Assembly: GCA_945859605.1 (NCBI GenBank)
Contig: OX243811.1
Span: 61,577,445-61,641,444 of the forward strand
DNA from: Lumbricus rubellus
Taxonomy: Eukaryota > Annelida > Clitellata > Crassiclitellata > Lumbricidae
DNA: 64,000 nt
Reading direction: 5' to 3'
In this document: in pieces, positions 46,040 through 59,900 of the stretch
How positions within the stretch are numbered: position 1 is the stretch's first letter
How the letters are laid out: each line of letters begins with the position of its first letter
The notes under the pieces: generated by a model
Databases searched by the model: none
What the model was told of the DNA's origin: nothing
Seen by the model: only the letters and a program-made list of their open reading frames with translations
Translations under genes and position numbers: made by a program

Positions 46040-46217
46040 CAGTCCTTAACGTGTGGAAAAATAAGTGCCTGGACGCCCTTTACCTTTCCAAAAGAAGTGG
46101 CAGGACGCCCCTTACCGTTTCAGTCTGTGCTGGCCAATAAGTGGCAGGACGGTGTCCAGATCTTAAAATAAGTGCATGGACGCCGTCCATGACCGTCCTG
46201 GCACACTTTAAGCCCTG
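46040..46217. mobile_element. 178-bp hAT-like MITE with perfect target duplication
   Basis: Ends CAGTCCTTAACGTGTGG and, in reverse complement, CAGGGCTTAAAGTGTGC. The 8-bp duplication CAGCGGGT is at 46032-46039 and 46218-46225. The interior has repeated (t)ggcaggacg and gcctggacg words. Confidence 0.87.
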
Positions 46218-46260
46218 CAGCGGGTCAAGTCCGGAGAGTCAGGCAGGCAGACAGATGGAC

Positions 46261-46960
46261 GGCCAATAGCCTATCCCTAGCTTTTACATCGGGGATGTTT
46301 GATCAGTGGCGGGTTGCCACTCGAGATCTTAATTAGGCCTATCCTTCAAAAAACAAAGGACAGCGACCATGGATCGCTACAGTAGCCTAATTATAATAAT
46401 CGGTATGTTTAAACGACTTGTTTTCCTTGCGCCCAGGGCTTCATCCCAGTATGAGAATTGTGGAAAAATAACGGGGGTTGGCCTATGATAAACTTGAAAT
46501 TGGGGTATGAAAAACATACTTTAACATGGGGCTCTAAAAATGACTGGGGGGGTTGAACCCCCCCCCCAACCCCCCCCGGCAATTCTCACCCTGCTTCATC
46601 CTAGAACTGAAAGAAGAGAGAAGCTGCATATAGGCTACAATGTCACGTAGGCCTACCTAGGTTACGTCGGCCTTCAACATTAACAGAGCCAATAATTATT
46701 GTCGTGTACAAAATTTCGTTAAGTTGTTCGACAGTTCGAAGTCTGATAGCTTTTCTGAAAAAGTGACAATGAATTGCTAAATGAAATCTACGTTTTTAGC
46801 ACGTAAAAACTTCATTGGAAAAAGCTCGATCTTGGAAAAAAATTCTAGAACATAGACGAGAGTGAAATTAAAGATGATAGGTAGCCTAAAAGGCTAAGAT
46901 CTCGAGTGGCAACCCTCCACTGATCAAACATTCCCGATGTAAAAGCTAAGGTTATTGGCC
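46261..46960. repeat. Long inverted repeat, ~67-bp arms
   Basis: Left arm 46261-46330 and right arm 46894-46960 are near-perfect reverse complements, sharing tagcttttacatcgg, gtttgatcagtgg and gttgccactcgagatctta. The interior includes a gggggttgaaccccc run. Probably the ends of a DNA element, but no target duplication is clear. Confidence 0.75.
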
Positions 46961-47085
46961 GAACATGTGCAGCGCGCATTTGCTACGGCGCTTCTGATTG
47001 GTTGTTTGGCTGGCTGTAAACTCATTCTCATAATAAAAATTGCAGCCTCCGCCACCTTCTAGTCATCATCGTCGTCGGTGCTTGT

Positions 47086-47548
47086 CAGAGATGCCACTCA
47101 TTGCTTTTTCAACCTAGATCTAATTTTTTGCCTTATCTAGGTTACTAGCAGAGTGTATTAATACACTCTGGGTTACTAGATTTTTTTGTCGAGATCTAGA
47201 TTTTTTGCGACAGCGAATTTTCTGACAATTTTTTGAAAGATAGACATTTGCAAATTGCAGTACAATACAATTTTCCCGAAAAAATGTACGAAACACGAGT
47301 AAAAAGAAGGAACATCTAAGGAAAAATTTAGATTTTGGAGCGAATGACTAAAAAAAGCCATCAGAAAATTTGAGAAGAGAAAATTATAAAAATCCTTACA
47401 TTTTCGTACCTGAATGACTAAAAAGAGAAAGAAGGTCTAAGAAATTTCAAGCCCGAAAATTCAATCATTTAAAAAATCCTAATCTAAGCTTTTCTAGCCT
47501 TGTTTATACCGGATCTGACCTTCTATAAAATTCAGAGTGGCATCCCTG
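47086..47548. mobile_element. Second copy of the CAGGGATGCCACTC MITE
   Basis: Ends CAGAGATGCCACTC and, in reverse complement, CAGGGATGCCACTC. The interior matches the 55301-55730 element (ctagatct, accggatctgacctt, attcagagtggcatccctg). No clear target duplication. Located in the intergenic region. Confidence 0.82.
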
Positions 47549-47861
47549 ATGAATAGTAATAATTCACGAGGCTTTGTGAGCAAAGCATTAAAGCCGAAAG
47601 GTTGTTGACGGATAGCAGAAGCAGGCATGGAGCCGGCTGACTAATGCTGCGATCTTTTCCATTTACGAATAATTTTCGCACAATAAATAGCTTTAAAATA
47701 TAAATATCGCTCGGGATGAGTAAACTCGAGCGTGCACAAGGTTGGTTGGATGACTGGTGCTTGTGATCTCGACAGGAGGTTGCATGCATCAACCGTCATT
47801 AAAGATCTTTCGCAATCGTTGTAATTATTCTTGTCTTAAAATCGTTAGATTTGTTATTACG

Positions 47862-47867
<6 letters not shown>

Positions 47868-47958
<91 letters not shown>

Positions 47959-47959
47959 G
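47868..47959. repeat. ATT microsatellite
   Basis: Pure ATT array of about 30 units. Confidence 0.95.
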
Positions 47960-50675
47960 ATATCCTGATCTAAGTTAAGCAAATAGTTGTTTTGATTCAG
48001 TGATAGTAGATTTATCAATGTGTAATTCTCTTTGGGACAGCATTCAGAAGCACTTGGTTTATTAATGAGTCTGGTTAATTAAAGGAAACGTATTTCTTCA
48101 GATAAATGAAAAATGTGTGCATCGATTTTTTTAAAGTTATGTAAAATATGGACAGAATCCTAAATTGTTATCAGTATACTGTAGTAATATTCTATGAGAA
48201 ACTACCTGTGTAATTTGGTTAAATTGTTCGTATGGATTTGGCGAATCTCAACTATTTACGTATCAAAAATTTAGCCAATCTAGTGAATAAGCGATCAAAT
48301 AAATTCTTAATGAATGATTATCTGTCTCTAAATGTTAACCACTGGTCACGTGTTATTTCCTTATAACCTAGCATGGTTCTGTTACTTGTCAGCCCTAGGG
48401 CAGATCTGCACATCTGTTTCGACTTGCTTCCTAATATAAGTGTTTCAGCGTGCTACTCGTCTGTTTCAGCTTGCTTAAGTGTTGTAGACTGACTTCTGGT
48501 TTCTCTGACCATTCAGATTTTGAGCTGGCTTCTTAAGTAGAATACGGGTTGACTTGATGGGTGTTCAAACCATTTGGCGCCTTGTCTATTTTGATAACAG
48601 TTCTGTAATGTGGTTATTTTGCTCTTATGGGGTTAGTGGATATCAAATCTTTACAAATCTAAAACTAGGCAAATTTAGTGAATAAACTCGTGATATAATT
48701 TAGCATGTGTATATAATACTAAACATGTATGCTAGCTCCAAAATATTGCAAGAAAAACAAAACAATGCAATTTGTCAATATTTAATTATTGTAACCATGT
48801 AGTAAAATCTAACTAAAGCTATTAAATTTATAGTATACATGTTTCAAGTTAAAATAAGATATTAGGTATTGGATAAGCTTCTTTATGTGTTCAGGTGCAA
48901 ATATGAAAATAACCAGAACCAGGATAAAAATTTGTCCACTTCTCAACTTCAGAATCTGCCAATGTCTCTGTTGAGTGTTGACTATAATTATTACATTGAA
49001 CCATGATTTAGGTAATGTAATAATAATAATATTTCTTTAATGAAATGCCTGCAAACGCATTGCGCTGTACTTGTTCAAGTTATGCAAATACTTCCAGCGT
49101 TTAGAGTGACTGGCATAAACTGGAGCGTACCTTGAGTTTAATGCAGATCCACATTAGTCAATGTTCTGAACCATTCTTGTGGAAAATCCATTGTTACTCT
49201 CTTGCACATTACACCCTGACCTCTAAATTTTTTGTCTTAAAACATGGAACAAGCTGTTCTTTTACAAACATTACATGGTTTACATAATTATATATGTATT
49301 GTAATATTGTATGTATATATAAATTATATATAAATTCAACATCTGGAAAATATTGTTTCCATGTTATACATAATTTTTCCTCACAGTTCTAACCATTGAA
49401 TTCGATTCACCCATTCTTCTATATTTTTATTGTAATTGCCTGATCAAATTTCTTCATCATGTGAACTTTATCATAAATTAGTGAAAACATTGAATCCTGG
49501 GTAATTTTTGTGCTCACTGTATGCAGGTCTACACAATTTTCTATGCACATCTACTACTAAGTTTTCTGTTTTGTCACTTCCTCACTGATCGTCTATTTGT
49601 CTTTCACTTAAAGGTCTTTCTCTGTTGCCCATTCATTTGCAAAGGAAAGGTTAGCAATGACAATGATTGTGATACAGTGTAATATAAAATTATCAGAAAA
49701 TACAAAGTGTTATAGTGATCTTTTGGTGGAAACCAGACTTCAGAAAGTTCAGACTTCAGAGTGATTATAAGTTATGTTTACAATAATTATTTCTATTTCC
49801 TGTTTCTTTATCGACTCATTTGTAGACAATGTGCCTTTGTGTAGTGTAGAACTGTAGATCTAGGGAATACCCTGCAGCCCATTTTGTTGATCAATCATAC
49901 TGGGTTTGAGTGCAAAGAGTTTTGCTGTTAGCACTTTTTTGGTTTTCTTTTTCTCATGTTCCTTTCCCATTTGCCAACATTCATAGTGCATGATAAAGGG
50001 GTTAACATTATTAAATAATTAAGGCAATTATAACATTTTAAAAAGATTACAATTAAAATGATTATAAAAGTCAATTATGGTACATTGTAAATTGTATATT
50101 AAAGTTGTAAATTTTTTCATTTGTTGCACTTTATTTTGCACGAGTTCATAGTTTGCAACTGTGTAAAATGTTACATGGAGTTTCCTCAGAGGACTCATAC
50201 CTGCAGTCATTGGTTTATAGACAACACTTACTACAGAATAGACCACCATTTCAATGTGATCATCTATTTTTAACATTAAAATATTTGACATAAATTTTAA
50301 AATATTTTCAAAGCATTTTTCTAACATTTATAGCATATTTCAAATTTGTTTAATAGCAATTTGTTTATAAAAACAGTTAGCAGTTTTAACATTGATTTAT
50401 AAATAAAGAAACTGTTAGCACAAAAAATGTCTGATATTCTTCTTATCCTGCTTTAACCAGTAGATGAATTTGAGATTTTTGGATACTACTAGTGTTCAAG
50501 AGTGGTAACTGGAAAGCCAAAGACATTTAATTTCTCCACCCTGGTGTGAATATTTCACAGCGTTCTTTAGATGATATACGAAATGACGAATACTTATCTG
50601 TGTATGTTTTGCATTGCCTGCCTTTTAAGCTGGGGCTTGCTTGATGATTATAACAGTTTAAATTCATAATTTCAG

Positions 50676-50816
50676 AATTGCTAAGCAACATAGAGGATTA
50701 TCTGAGAAATACATTGGCCGATGAGAAACTGTCGGCTTCTGCACAGATCAAAAGACGACATCTGCTCGATAAATTTTATGCTCTAGAGCTTCAGGCGAAC
50801 GTTGAACATAAGCCAG
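50676..50816 (+). CDS. AFAP1: AFAP exon: N-terminal helical segment
   Basis: Encodes LLSNIEDYLRNTLADEKLSA and RRHLLDKFYALELQ, similar to the conserved AFAP N-terminus. Acceptor aatttcag, donor ccag|gtcagt, phase 1 to 1. A short start exon is needed upstream. Confidence 0.85.
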
Positions 50817-53800
50817 GTCAGTGCATTTGAATTTTAGTATTGGCTGTGTCTTAAAAATAAGACATAAATGTTTATAGAGTTTTAAAGCATTGTGACTGGA
50901 TAGAGCATTTAAGGTGAGATCAAATAAAAATAAATTCTTTAATTAAATTTTTTTATGCTTTTTGGTGTGCAGGCATGGTAATTGACATACATCTTGACAG
51001 TCAAATATTCTAAAAAACAAATATTATTCTAATTTATATCCAAAATCGAATATATGTCATCCTAATGTCAATTGATGAAAGTTGACCTGTTACATGTTCG
51101 AGCTTACACTGATAGCATTATATAAATGTCCACAGCAGTATAGCACAGACAATTATGACAACCAACAACCTAACAATAGATTAACCTTCCCCCAATTCCA
51201 CAATTGATGTCATTGCAATATAATGAGGTCATGTTATAAAGAAGATATAATCAAAGCCTCCTATTCACAGTGTGCTAACTAACCACATAATCATTCTACA
51301 GCCAAGTTCATGCAGACTAGTACTACAGAAACAGAATTCAATAATTCTTTTTGACACTTATCTTAGAAGCAATCAGACAAATGGTTTTTGTTTTTCGTCT
51401 CGGCTGATCAGCTTTGTTGCAGCTGTCTGCTTAGCCTCTGACTTATGACAGCATCTTATGATATCAATAAAAGTACAGGGATTTTTATTGGAGAGTATAA
51501 TGTGATGTATGCTTCAAAGTGTTCATCCAATAATGCATTTGCTTTTATTGCAACTTTTATTGAGTCGGTCTGAGGAGAAATTGCTATATCATCTAATGTG
51601 GTTAAAGCCGGTTATAAATAACGACTTTGATTAGTAATCTGGTTAATCAGTGGCTAAGAATCAAATTGGTTAAATGGATTATAAAAAATTAATTGGCTAT
51701 GCCATAGATTGGTTGTTTCACGTTTTTTGGGAAGAGGTTTTCCTTGTATTGTGATCAAATTTTGTCAAGTTATATTGGAGAAGTTGCTTGCTTTGTGGAT
51801 GTATACTGTGTACAAACTGTACAGACTGTACAGTGTACATGCTGTGGATGATTGATTGAATAAATATATTGATTGGTAGAATTATTAATTTGTTTTCCAT
51901 CTAACTGGTTGGATTGAGAGATGAGTGATGATTAAGGATAAGGCCGGGACTAATAACGAAGTAATAATACCAATGTACAGTAAACACTGTACACATTATT
52001 ATAATTATATACGCAGATGTACATCAATAAGGTATCACCAGAATTAAGTAATCTATTAAAATACCATGAAATATTGAATATCAGAATTTTCTGATCAGTC
52101 ACAATTATTAGGAATCCAGTAGCTGTAGGCTTGCTTTCACTCGCTTCATTATTAGAAATGTTGATTAATTGTTTTTCTTTTCTCATGAATTTCCGTCGAT
52201 TACGATGATAATTGTTTGTATCCTGTCTGGAAATTTTGTTATTTAGGAACTGGTGCACCATCTCTTTCTACAGAATCACCCGTACAAAAGAAAAGTTCAC
52301 ACGGCACAGCAGTAAGGACTTTCCCTTGTCCTGTCTCTTTATGTCTCTGTATCACTGTGTCCCTCTATCTGTTTGTCTGTCACTCTCTCTCTCTCTTTCT
52401 CTACATTGTTGAAATTTGTTTCACTTTTTGGGGTTGAACGCAAGCACAATTAGATACTGCTTTTAAATGGAAACTCCAGATTTCCGTTTGCCATAGTGCA
52501 GCTGCTTAAGCAGACAACTGAATGAAAATGAGTCAGATATTACCTACTGCCCCCCCCCCCCCCCCTTCGACTCAATGCAAAGTGATGCGGATTATGCTGT
52601 TCCCCAATGGGCCACGTCTGAGACAAAACACACTGAGAAGTGTGGGTATGGGTTGCCAGCTTTTCATGTTTTAATCAACTAGGAAATGAATACACTTAAC
52701 AGATGCTCTTGTGTGACTTGGCTAACCAACTTCCTTCATGTGCTATGACTGTGTGGAGAGAAATGTTTCTACAGTCTAACTTTTCTTGCTTTATATTTTG
52801 ATATTTTCAGGTAGAATTATTAATTTGTTTTCCATCGCACTGCAGCTAAATTCTAGTGCAGACTTCAAAAATGTTTAGAGAAAATTTGTAAAAATGGAAC
52901 TGGGAAAATCAATGTGCAAGTCTAACAATTACGAGAGAACAATTTGCTGGTTGGAAATCGGTTTGCACCATATGCAGGCATGTGACACATGTATGTTAGA
53001 TCAATATACAATGGACATATTGGATTATTTATGTTATATTTATGATAATAAACAATAAGGGTTCTATGTTTTGTTTACAGGAATGTTGTAGTAGTCATAA
53101 AGGAAAGCATTCAGCGAATGAAACCAGGTTCTTTTTTGTCTAATATTTGATTTTTAAAGTATATAGTGATCATTACTAAGGCTTAAGAGAATCCAGTTGT
53201 AAACTTGTGTCTAGTTTTTAAAATAGTACGTGTGTTGGCTGTCTTGTTGTTTTGTAGATGTTTGTATTTAAAAATTGTATTGTTTTTTGTCAAAGTTTGC
53301 ATGCATTTGCTTTTGCTGCTTCCATTAATGTCATAAAAGTTTTACCATATGGGCTTTTAAAATATTCTCAGCATGTATTTTTTACACATTTAAGGTGAAT
53401 GTTTCAATATTTTCTTAAGAAGTATTATGCTATTTATGTTTTTGATTACCAATGATGTTGTAAACTGGGTGTTTCATTCAGCAAGACATTTTCATCATTA
53501 TGATCATCATCAGTTCTGATGCCAGGAAACTAGGAAACTGGTGACATGTAGTGCATATAAATGACCGGTTTTTGTGTCATTTGTTTAAACTAGTTTTTTT
53601 CATGTTTAGCCTTCCATAGTCTTTGTTTATATTGTCTGTCTATCATTTTCTTGGTCTTCATCATTGGTCTTTCGTTGTATCTTGCATACATTGTAACGTG
53701 TCAACTCGCATTCTTGCAACATTAATTACTAAAACATGAACATGACTAAACCACAAGCATAATTGAACCATGAGCTTGATTAAATCACAGTTCATGGTTA

Positions 53801-56800
53801 AACCATGAGCTTGCTTAGACCATAAACATGACTAAACCATGAGTTTAGATTTAAGTCATATTCACTAATTGACTTTGACCAACCTAGTCTTCTGCTTATC
53901 CAAGCACAGTCATATTTTCGTCATTTATACTTTTAAATGCATATGGCACTCTGCAGAGATCGGTATTTGTAGATGCACACAAGAAAAACATAGATCATGC
54001 ATTAAATGTTATTCATTTGATTCGTAACAATGTACTTGTTTTCTACTGTAGCAATGAAGATCAAGATCTTTACGAGGAACCAGTGGCTTGCGGCAGCGAC
54101 CATGACTGTGCTTCTGGTAATTAATTTCATTCAAAAAACACGTGATGCTAAGTCTTTTTTGCATTTCTAGAGCTAGAAGTAGAATGTTTGATTTTGTATT
54201 TAATCAGTGAAAAATGAACTCATCAAAGGGGAAATTATCCAACTCAGTTTAAATTAACTGGATAGCATTAAAGTTTGAGTGTAAGTTGACCAATTGGCAG
54301 TGTTAAATGACTACAAAACATTGTAAATTGACCAAGTGACTGTCATAAATGACCACATGATGCTGCAATGCTACATTTTGTTGCCGTAAAGTGACTGACT
54401 GCACTTTCATTTTTGCAGATGGACGAGGTAGCGACACGGAATATGAAAGCTACGAGGACGAAGATGATGATGAAGATGATAGTGTGCTTTATGTAAACCA
54501 AAACTGTGAACCAGTAGACAAGGAACAAATTCACCTTCCAAAGTAATGACTATTTGTCTTATTCAGGCTAAAATGGCTTTATCTTTTGGTTCTTCTCATT
54601 TTTAAATATTGCTCACTTGTGTTCTTTGCATTTTCACTTCTGCCAATGTTATGTTGTAAAAATCTTGATTGAAAGCTTATTAAATCCATCATTACATTAC
54701 ATTACGATGTGAAATGATGTGCATTCAAAGTCAGAGAAATGGATTGTCAAACGTGCAAGGAACAGGAAACTTGCTTTTTTGTTTGTTAAATAGTGAGTTT
54801 AAACTAATGAGAAAAAATTGCAGCTATCGGTAAATTGAACAATTAATTGATTCTCTTCTTATGTTGGATTAGTTTGTAATGTGTAATGGCAAATGTCAAT
54901 TATTATGGAAAGGTTAGTGCATGTGTGATGCAAGCGTATGCATATGCATTCAAATTTTAATTACATGCACACATGTTACTCAACACTTGGGTTAGAATAA
55001 GATATTCCCATTGCAAATTTCAATGCCGGTAGTGTTTTTTTAGGCTTGACAGTGGATCCTTGACGGAACCAATATTTTATTTTGTAGGCTTATGAAATAT
55101 AAACTACTAATATTAAAAACTTACTTGGAGTGACTTATGCTTGAAAGAAAATGGAGTTCATTGTGTAGCTCCTTTTCTGAATCCTTCAGAGATACAGCAC
55201 ATGGAGAAGGGGGTTTAGGGTAGTGGTAGACACTCTGCCTAGAAGAGTACACGGACACAGGACTCCTACCCGCTACCCTTCCAAAAGGGGTTCACTCAAC
55301 CAGTGTTGCCACTCCTAGCTTTTTCCACCTAGATCTAGGTTTTTTCAGTGTAATCTATGTTTCTAGGTTTTTTTGGTCAGAATCTAGCCTTTTTTCTGAC
55401 AGTGGTTTTCGGATTTTTTACACATAAAAATAGACTTTTAAAGGTGAAAATGCACAAAAGACATGAAAAAAGCCGATTTTTTTTACTATGGACCAAAAAT
55501 TGTGAATTTTGGAGCAAAAAACTTTTAAAAGTCTTCAAAAATTTTATCGGGAAGGATAAAAGATATCAAATATTAAGCGTCTGACGACTAGAAAAACGGT
55601 CGTCAGAAATTTCAAGCCGGAAAAATGGGAAAATTCATGCATTTTCCAGAGAAATTCTCAATCTAGCCTTTTCTAGCCTTTTTTTTGGACCGGATCTGAC
55701 CTTTTTTCAAAATTCAGAGTGGCATCCCTGCACTCAACCTTCCAATTGGCAGATGGCATTGGTAAAATGTGTGATTGGACATGATAGCGCCCTGCTGGCT
55801 GCCAACCATTCAATTCGACTCCTGTAATAACTTGTCATCATCTGTCACACAATGAATTGTAATCATTCTGCGTTGTGTCAGTTTGAAATTAAACACAGAT
55901 ATTTATTATTATTATTGTTATTATTATTTATTCTTGATGTGTTACTCGACAGGTCAAAGAGACGAGCAAAGAATGAGAATGCGATTATTACTGCGAATAC
56001 GAAATTCACCGGAGAACTTTACAAGAAGGGACTTCTCAGCTGGACGAAATGCTATTGTATCCTCACCGATCAGGCGCTCGTGTGCTATCGAGCAGGCAAG
56101 GAGTCGAAAGTGCTCGTCAAGATTGCACTGAGCAATTGCGAGTTCACGTACCTCGAGAAGGATGGCAAGAACAGTCATGTTATTCGCATTTCAAATCAAG
56201 GCTCAGAAGTTCACTGGTTCTACGCCGACAGCAAAGAAACCGCGGAAATGTGGATGATGGTAGGATTGTTGAGAACATCCACTCTTCTTTCTGTTTATGT
56301 CAGATTTCTTTCTTCTTTCTACAGCAATATGCCTCCACGCTGCCATTTTTCTGTCTGTGGATGACTTCCAGTGGCTGCGCTAAGATGTATGTGCATCAAA
56401 GTGTGGTTTCGCAGTTGGGACAATAAAGAATATGCTTACTTGCATCTTGAGAATATTTCACTCGTAAAGGTAGTTGGAAGATTGAGCTCAGAAGAAGATC
56501 CATGTCATCTGCAGCTTGATGTGTTTCTGTCATTGAAGTTCGTTTATTCATTTATTATTTTCGCTGAATTATGTTTATAAAGTTATTTGTTTGTTTACAG
56601 CAACTGGCTGCTGTTGGTTGCAAGGCATCATCTGCAGACCAGCATCCACCAACATCCTCTGCATCGTCGTCAACTATCTCAGCAGCGAAAAGTGAATCTA
56701 TGGATTCTGTCCTTGGCAACACAGCGTCCACAGATGGACAGGTGGATATAACGTTCTCTCTTCTTCTCATTTCTCTAAGAAGGAATATCGTCACTGTTGC

Positions 56801-56936
56801 AACTTTATACATATTTTGAAATTTAACATTTTAAAATTTCGGCTACCTCAGTAGTAAGTACGAATTACCAAGTTGTTAAACACAGACTTGGATTCTTGCC
56901 TATCTATCTATCGATCCATCCATCCATCCATCCATA

Positions 56937-56969
<33 letters not shown>

Positions 56970-59900
56970 GTGGAATTTATATCGAGCCCCTTCAAGATAA
57001 CTACTCAGAGGCTCTGCTTACTCATGCCAAATAGGAAGTCTTGAGTAGTTTGTAAAAAAAGGGCAGACTACTATTCCAGATGGATGTACCTACAACTGAG
57101 AAAGCACGTTGCTGACAGGTTGAGGTTCCAACATGAGGGACCAAAAACTCCGTGCTGGAGACAGAGCAAAGGGCTGTGTTAACTATGGCAACAGATAATG
57201 GTTGTTGAATTCAACTACACCTGTGTCTCAAAATGTGATGCTGGAAACGTTGAAAATTCGGATATTTTGATGCATTTGGTTTGTTTTAGGCCAATCTATC
57301 AGGAGGCAGCAGTGAAGGCAGCGGCGATGGAGTTATTCAGGGACAGACAGCTGTACAGGCAGTTGGTAAGCAGAAAACATTCTATTCAATTGTCTATTTA
57401 TTCATTTAATATTTTACATATGAAGTTAAAGCAATTGGTCACAAGTTTTAAAATGGAGATCAAGTATGGAATGGGTAGAATTTCATTTAGATCTTGAAAA
57501 CAGATAAAGTTTTGTGGGTTGATGCATCAGAATTTTTAGAATTCACCTTAACACAAATATTTATTTGCCCACTCCGCTCTTCAAATAGATTTGATCTTTT
57601 AGTTCCTCCTACTAGAACGGCTATGGCTCAGTCCCGATCCTTTACATCAATTTATTGGCCCCTCTCTTTGGAATACTCTGTATCCATCTACTCGGTCTCA
57701 ACTTCTAACTGGTAACCGCTCTTCCTCATTTTCTTTCCTCAAAACTTATTTCTTCTCTCGTGGCCTTGCGCACTGGGAGCGCCTCTGAACGATTCACCCT
57801 AGTAGAGGCGCTTTATAAATGTTTTAATACGATACGATTTACTCTTATGTTAAAGCGTAGAATTTATCATTTGCTTGTCAAAATGATTTGACAGGATAGT
57901 GGAGATAAGGAGCAGTTTATTAATATAGAAATGGTGATTGTAATTTATCGTGATGATATAATTTTTGCAGACAAGAGGAAAAAGTCGAAACTCGGTGAAT
58001 CTCTGCAGACATTGCTCGGAACGTTTGTGAAAAACAAGAAAGGAGAGAAGTTGAAGAGAGCGTTGAATGAGGCGTGCGCTCTTGACCCTGACACACATGC
58101 GGCTGGTCTGTTCATTCATTCATTCATTCATTCATTCAATCATTCATTCATTGGACCTTTCTATATTGCGGGTTCCATCATCTGAATTTCGCTGCCTCCC
58201 ATTAACCTTGCGATTGATGTCTAGACTAAAGTCGTCTGTTTTTTATAAGTCGCTCAGATCGTGCTTTTTTTAGGTGTGGCTATGCTGGGAGCACCTCTGT
58301 GTAGGTCACTGCATGAATTCTCAGATTGAATTGATGAATTCATTTAGTTCGATGTACATCATGTCTCACAGTGCAACATAATCATAGACATTCCCAGTGC
58401 AAAGAACCTTGAAGGGAACGCATCTACTTGATGAGCGAAGTGGACGAGATGCGATTAGACTGAAAGAGACGAGGGTATTATAATAGCATTGTGTTTTGAT
58501 AGCACTGACGTTGTTCTTATAATCGCATTATGTGTTGATAGCACTGACGTTGTTCTTATAATAGCATTGTGTTTTGATAGCACTGACGTTGTTATTATAA
58601 TCGCATTATGTGTTGATAGCACTGACGTTGTTTTGTAGGTTACGTCAACATCTACAGTGAACTTGCGGAGGGTAAGAAGTGGGTCAAAAGATTCTGTGTA
58701 GTGAAGAATAATCGACTCGATTGCTATAAGGATCCGTTGGACGAGTACATCGAGTTTTCGTTGGCTCTCGTTGGCGCTCAGGTTGACTTCGTTGACAACA
58801 AATCGCCAAAAAAGATCAAAATTGTCCAAGACGTCAAAGAAATTCTGCTCTCAGTGAGTTTCTTTTTGTTTTGGTGATATTGCTGTAAAATAAAATATGG
58901 TAAATATAGTTATATGATAGGTATTAATATAATTTATCAGCAGCGCTGCCTGAGTTTGAAGTTTGTTTAAGGTGTTTTATTAATCAGCACTTGCAGGGGA
59001 GGTCTTTTTAAGCAGGTAATATAAATAAAATAAATTCTATGCAATTATTTTGAAAATAAGGGACAGAAGGCAGACCTTGTTCAGCCGAACAAAGGAAGCA
59101 CTAAGATGATAATATTGACAATAATAATAATAATAATTATAATAATAATAATAATAACAGCAGTGACATGTTGCTTTCATTTGGTGCTCAATCATATCTC
59201 ATGTTGTCTCATCTAATCTTGTCCTTGGCTGTTGTTCTGAAGGCGTTTGTTGAAGCTGATTGCGGTCGATGGCTGGGAATCCTCCTGCGAGAATCCGGTT
59301 ACGGATCTCAACTCGTTGGATCGCATCGCAATTCAACGGCAGATTTCGACGCAATGAACACCGAAGGAATCTACGATGAAGTCTACAACTGGGAAGTTTA
59401 TGATGCGGGAGGTAAAATGATTAACGCGTCTGCATTGTTTTTCTTTTCCATTTATCCATTGTTGCTGATTGTTTACTTTGTTTGTATGTCCACTTGTTAT
59501 AGCGCCCCTTCAAGCTTTCACTACTCAGAGTCACTCCCGAATGCAGCGCAGACACTGCATCAGAATTTCACACCGAAGTGCTGAGCAATTGCGAGGAAGG
59601 ACTTGCCCAGGGTCCCTAAACGACGACTTGATGTGAATTCGAACCTACAACCCCTTCGGCTGCAAGGCGACGAACATACCCACTACACTACCGGACCCCA
59701 GTTTTTGTGTCTGCAATTTGTCACTGTACTACGCCAGCGACTGTGTGTGTATTTGAATCTGTGGTGTAGTTACCTCTTCATTGCCCAACCTTACAGTCAG
59801 CAGATAGCTTTGGTAAATCGAGAAGTGAGCCGTGATGGTGCCTGCATGGTTGCTGACAGTTCAACTCCTGTAATGACTTGTGATCGTCCATTCATAATTT

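Larger units (their letters stand above)
41282..50675. other. 3' UTR and intergenic region, with undetected AFAP first exon(s)
   Basis: 41550-42260 has loosely periodic words (gagtcaccattgtggg, atcactgtgg) about 60 bp apart, perhaps a decayed satellite. Then come the duplication 42477-43025, the piggyBac-like element, MITEs, the long inverted repeat and the ATT array. 46960-47085 is relatively GC-rich with a ctgattggttg (inverted CCAAT-like) word and could be promoter-like; this is weak. 47960-50675 shows nothing recognisable. The start exon of the AFAP gene should lie here but its few bases cannot be identified. Confidence 0.6.

Noticed and set aside
47628..47645. ATGGAG as the AFAP start exon
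   Set aside because: It resembles the family start but is followed by a stop without a donor in phase. Not supported.
47757..47978. Frame with poly-Ile
   Set aside because: ATT microsatellite.
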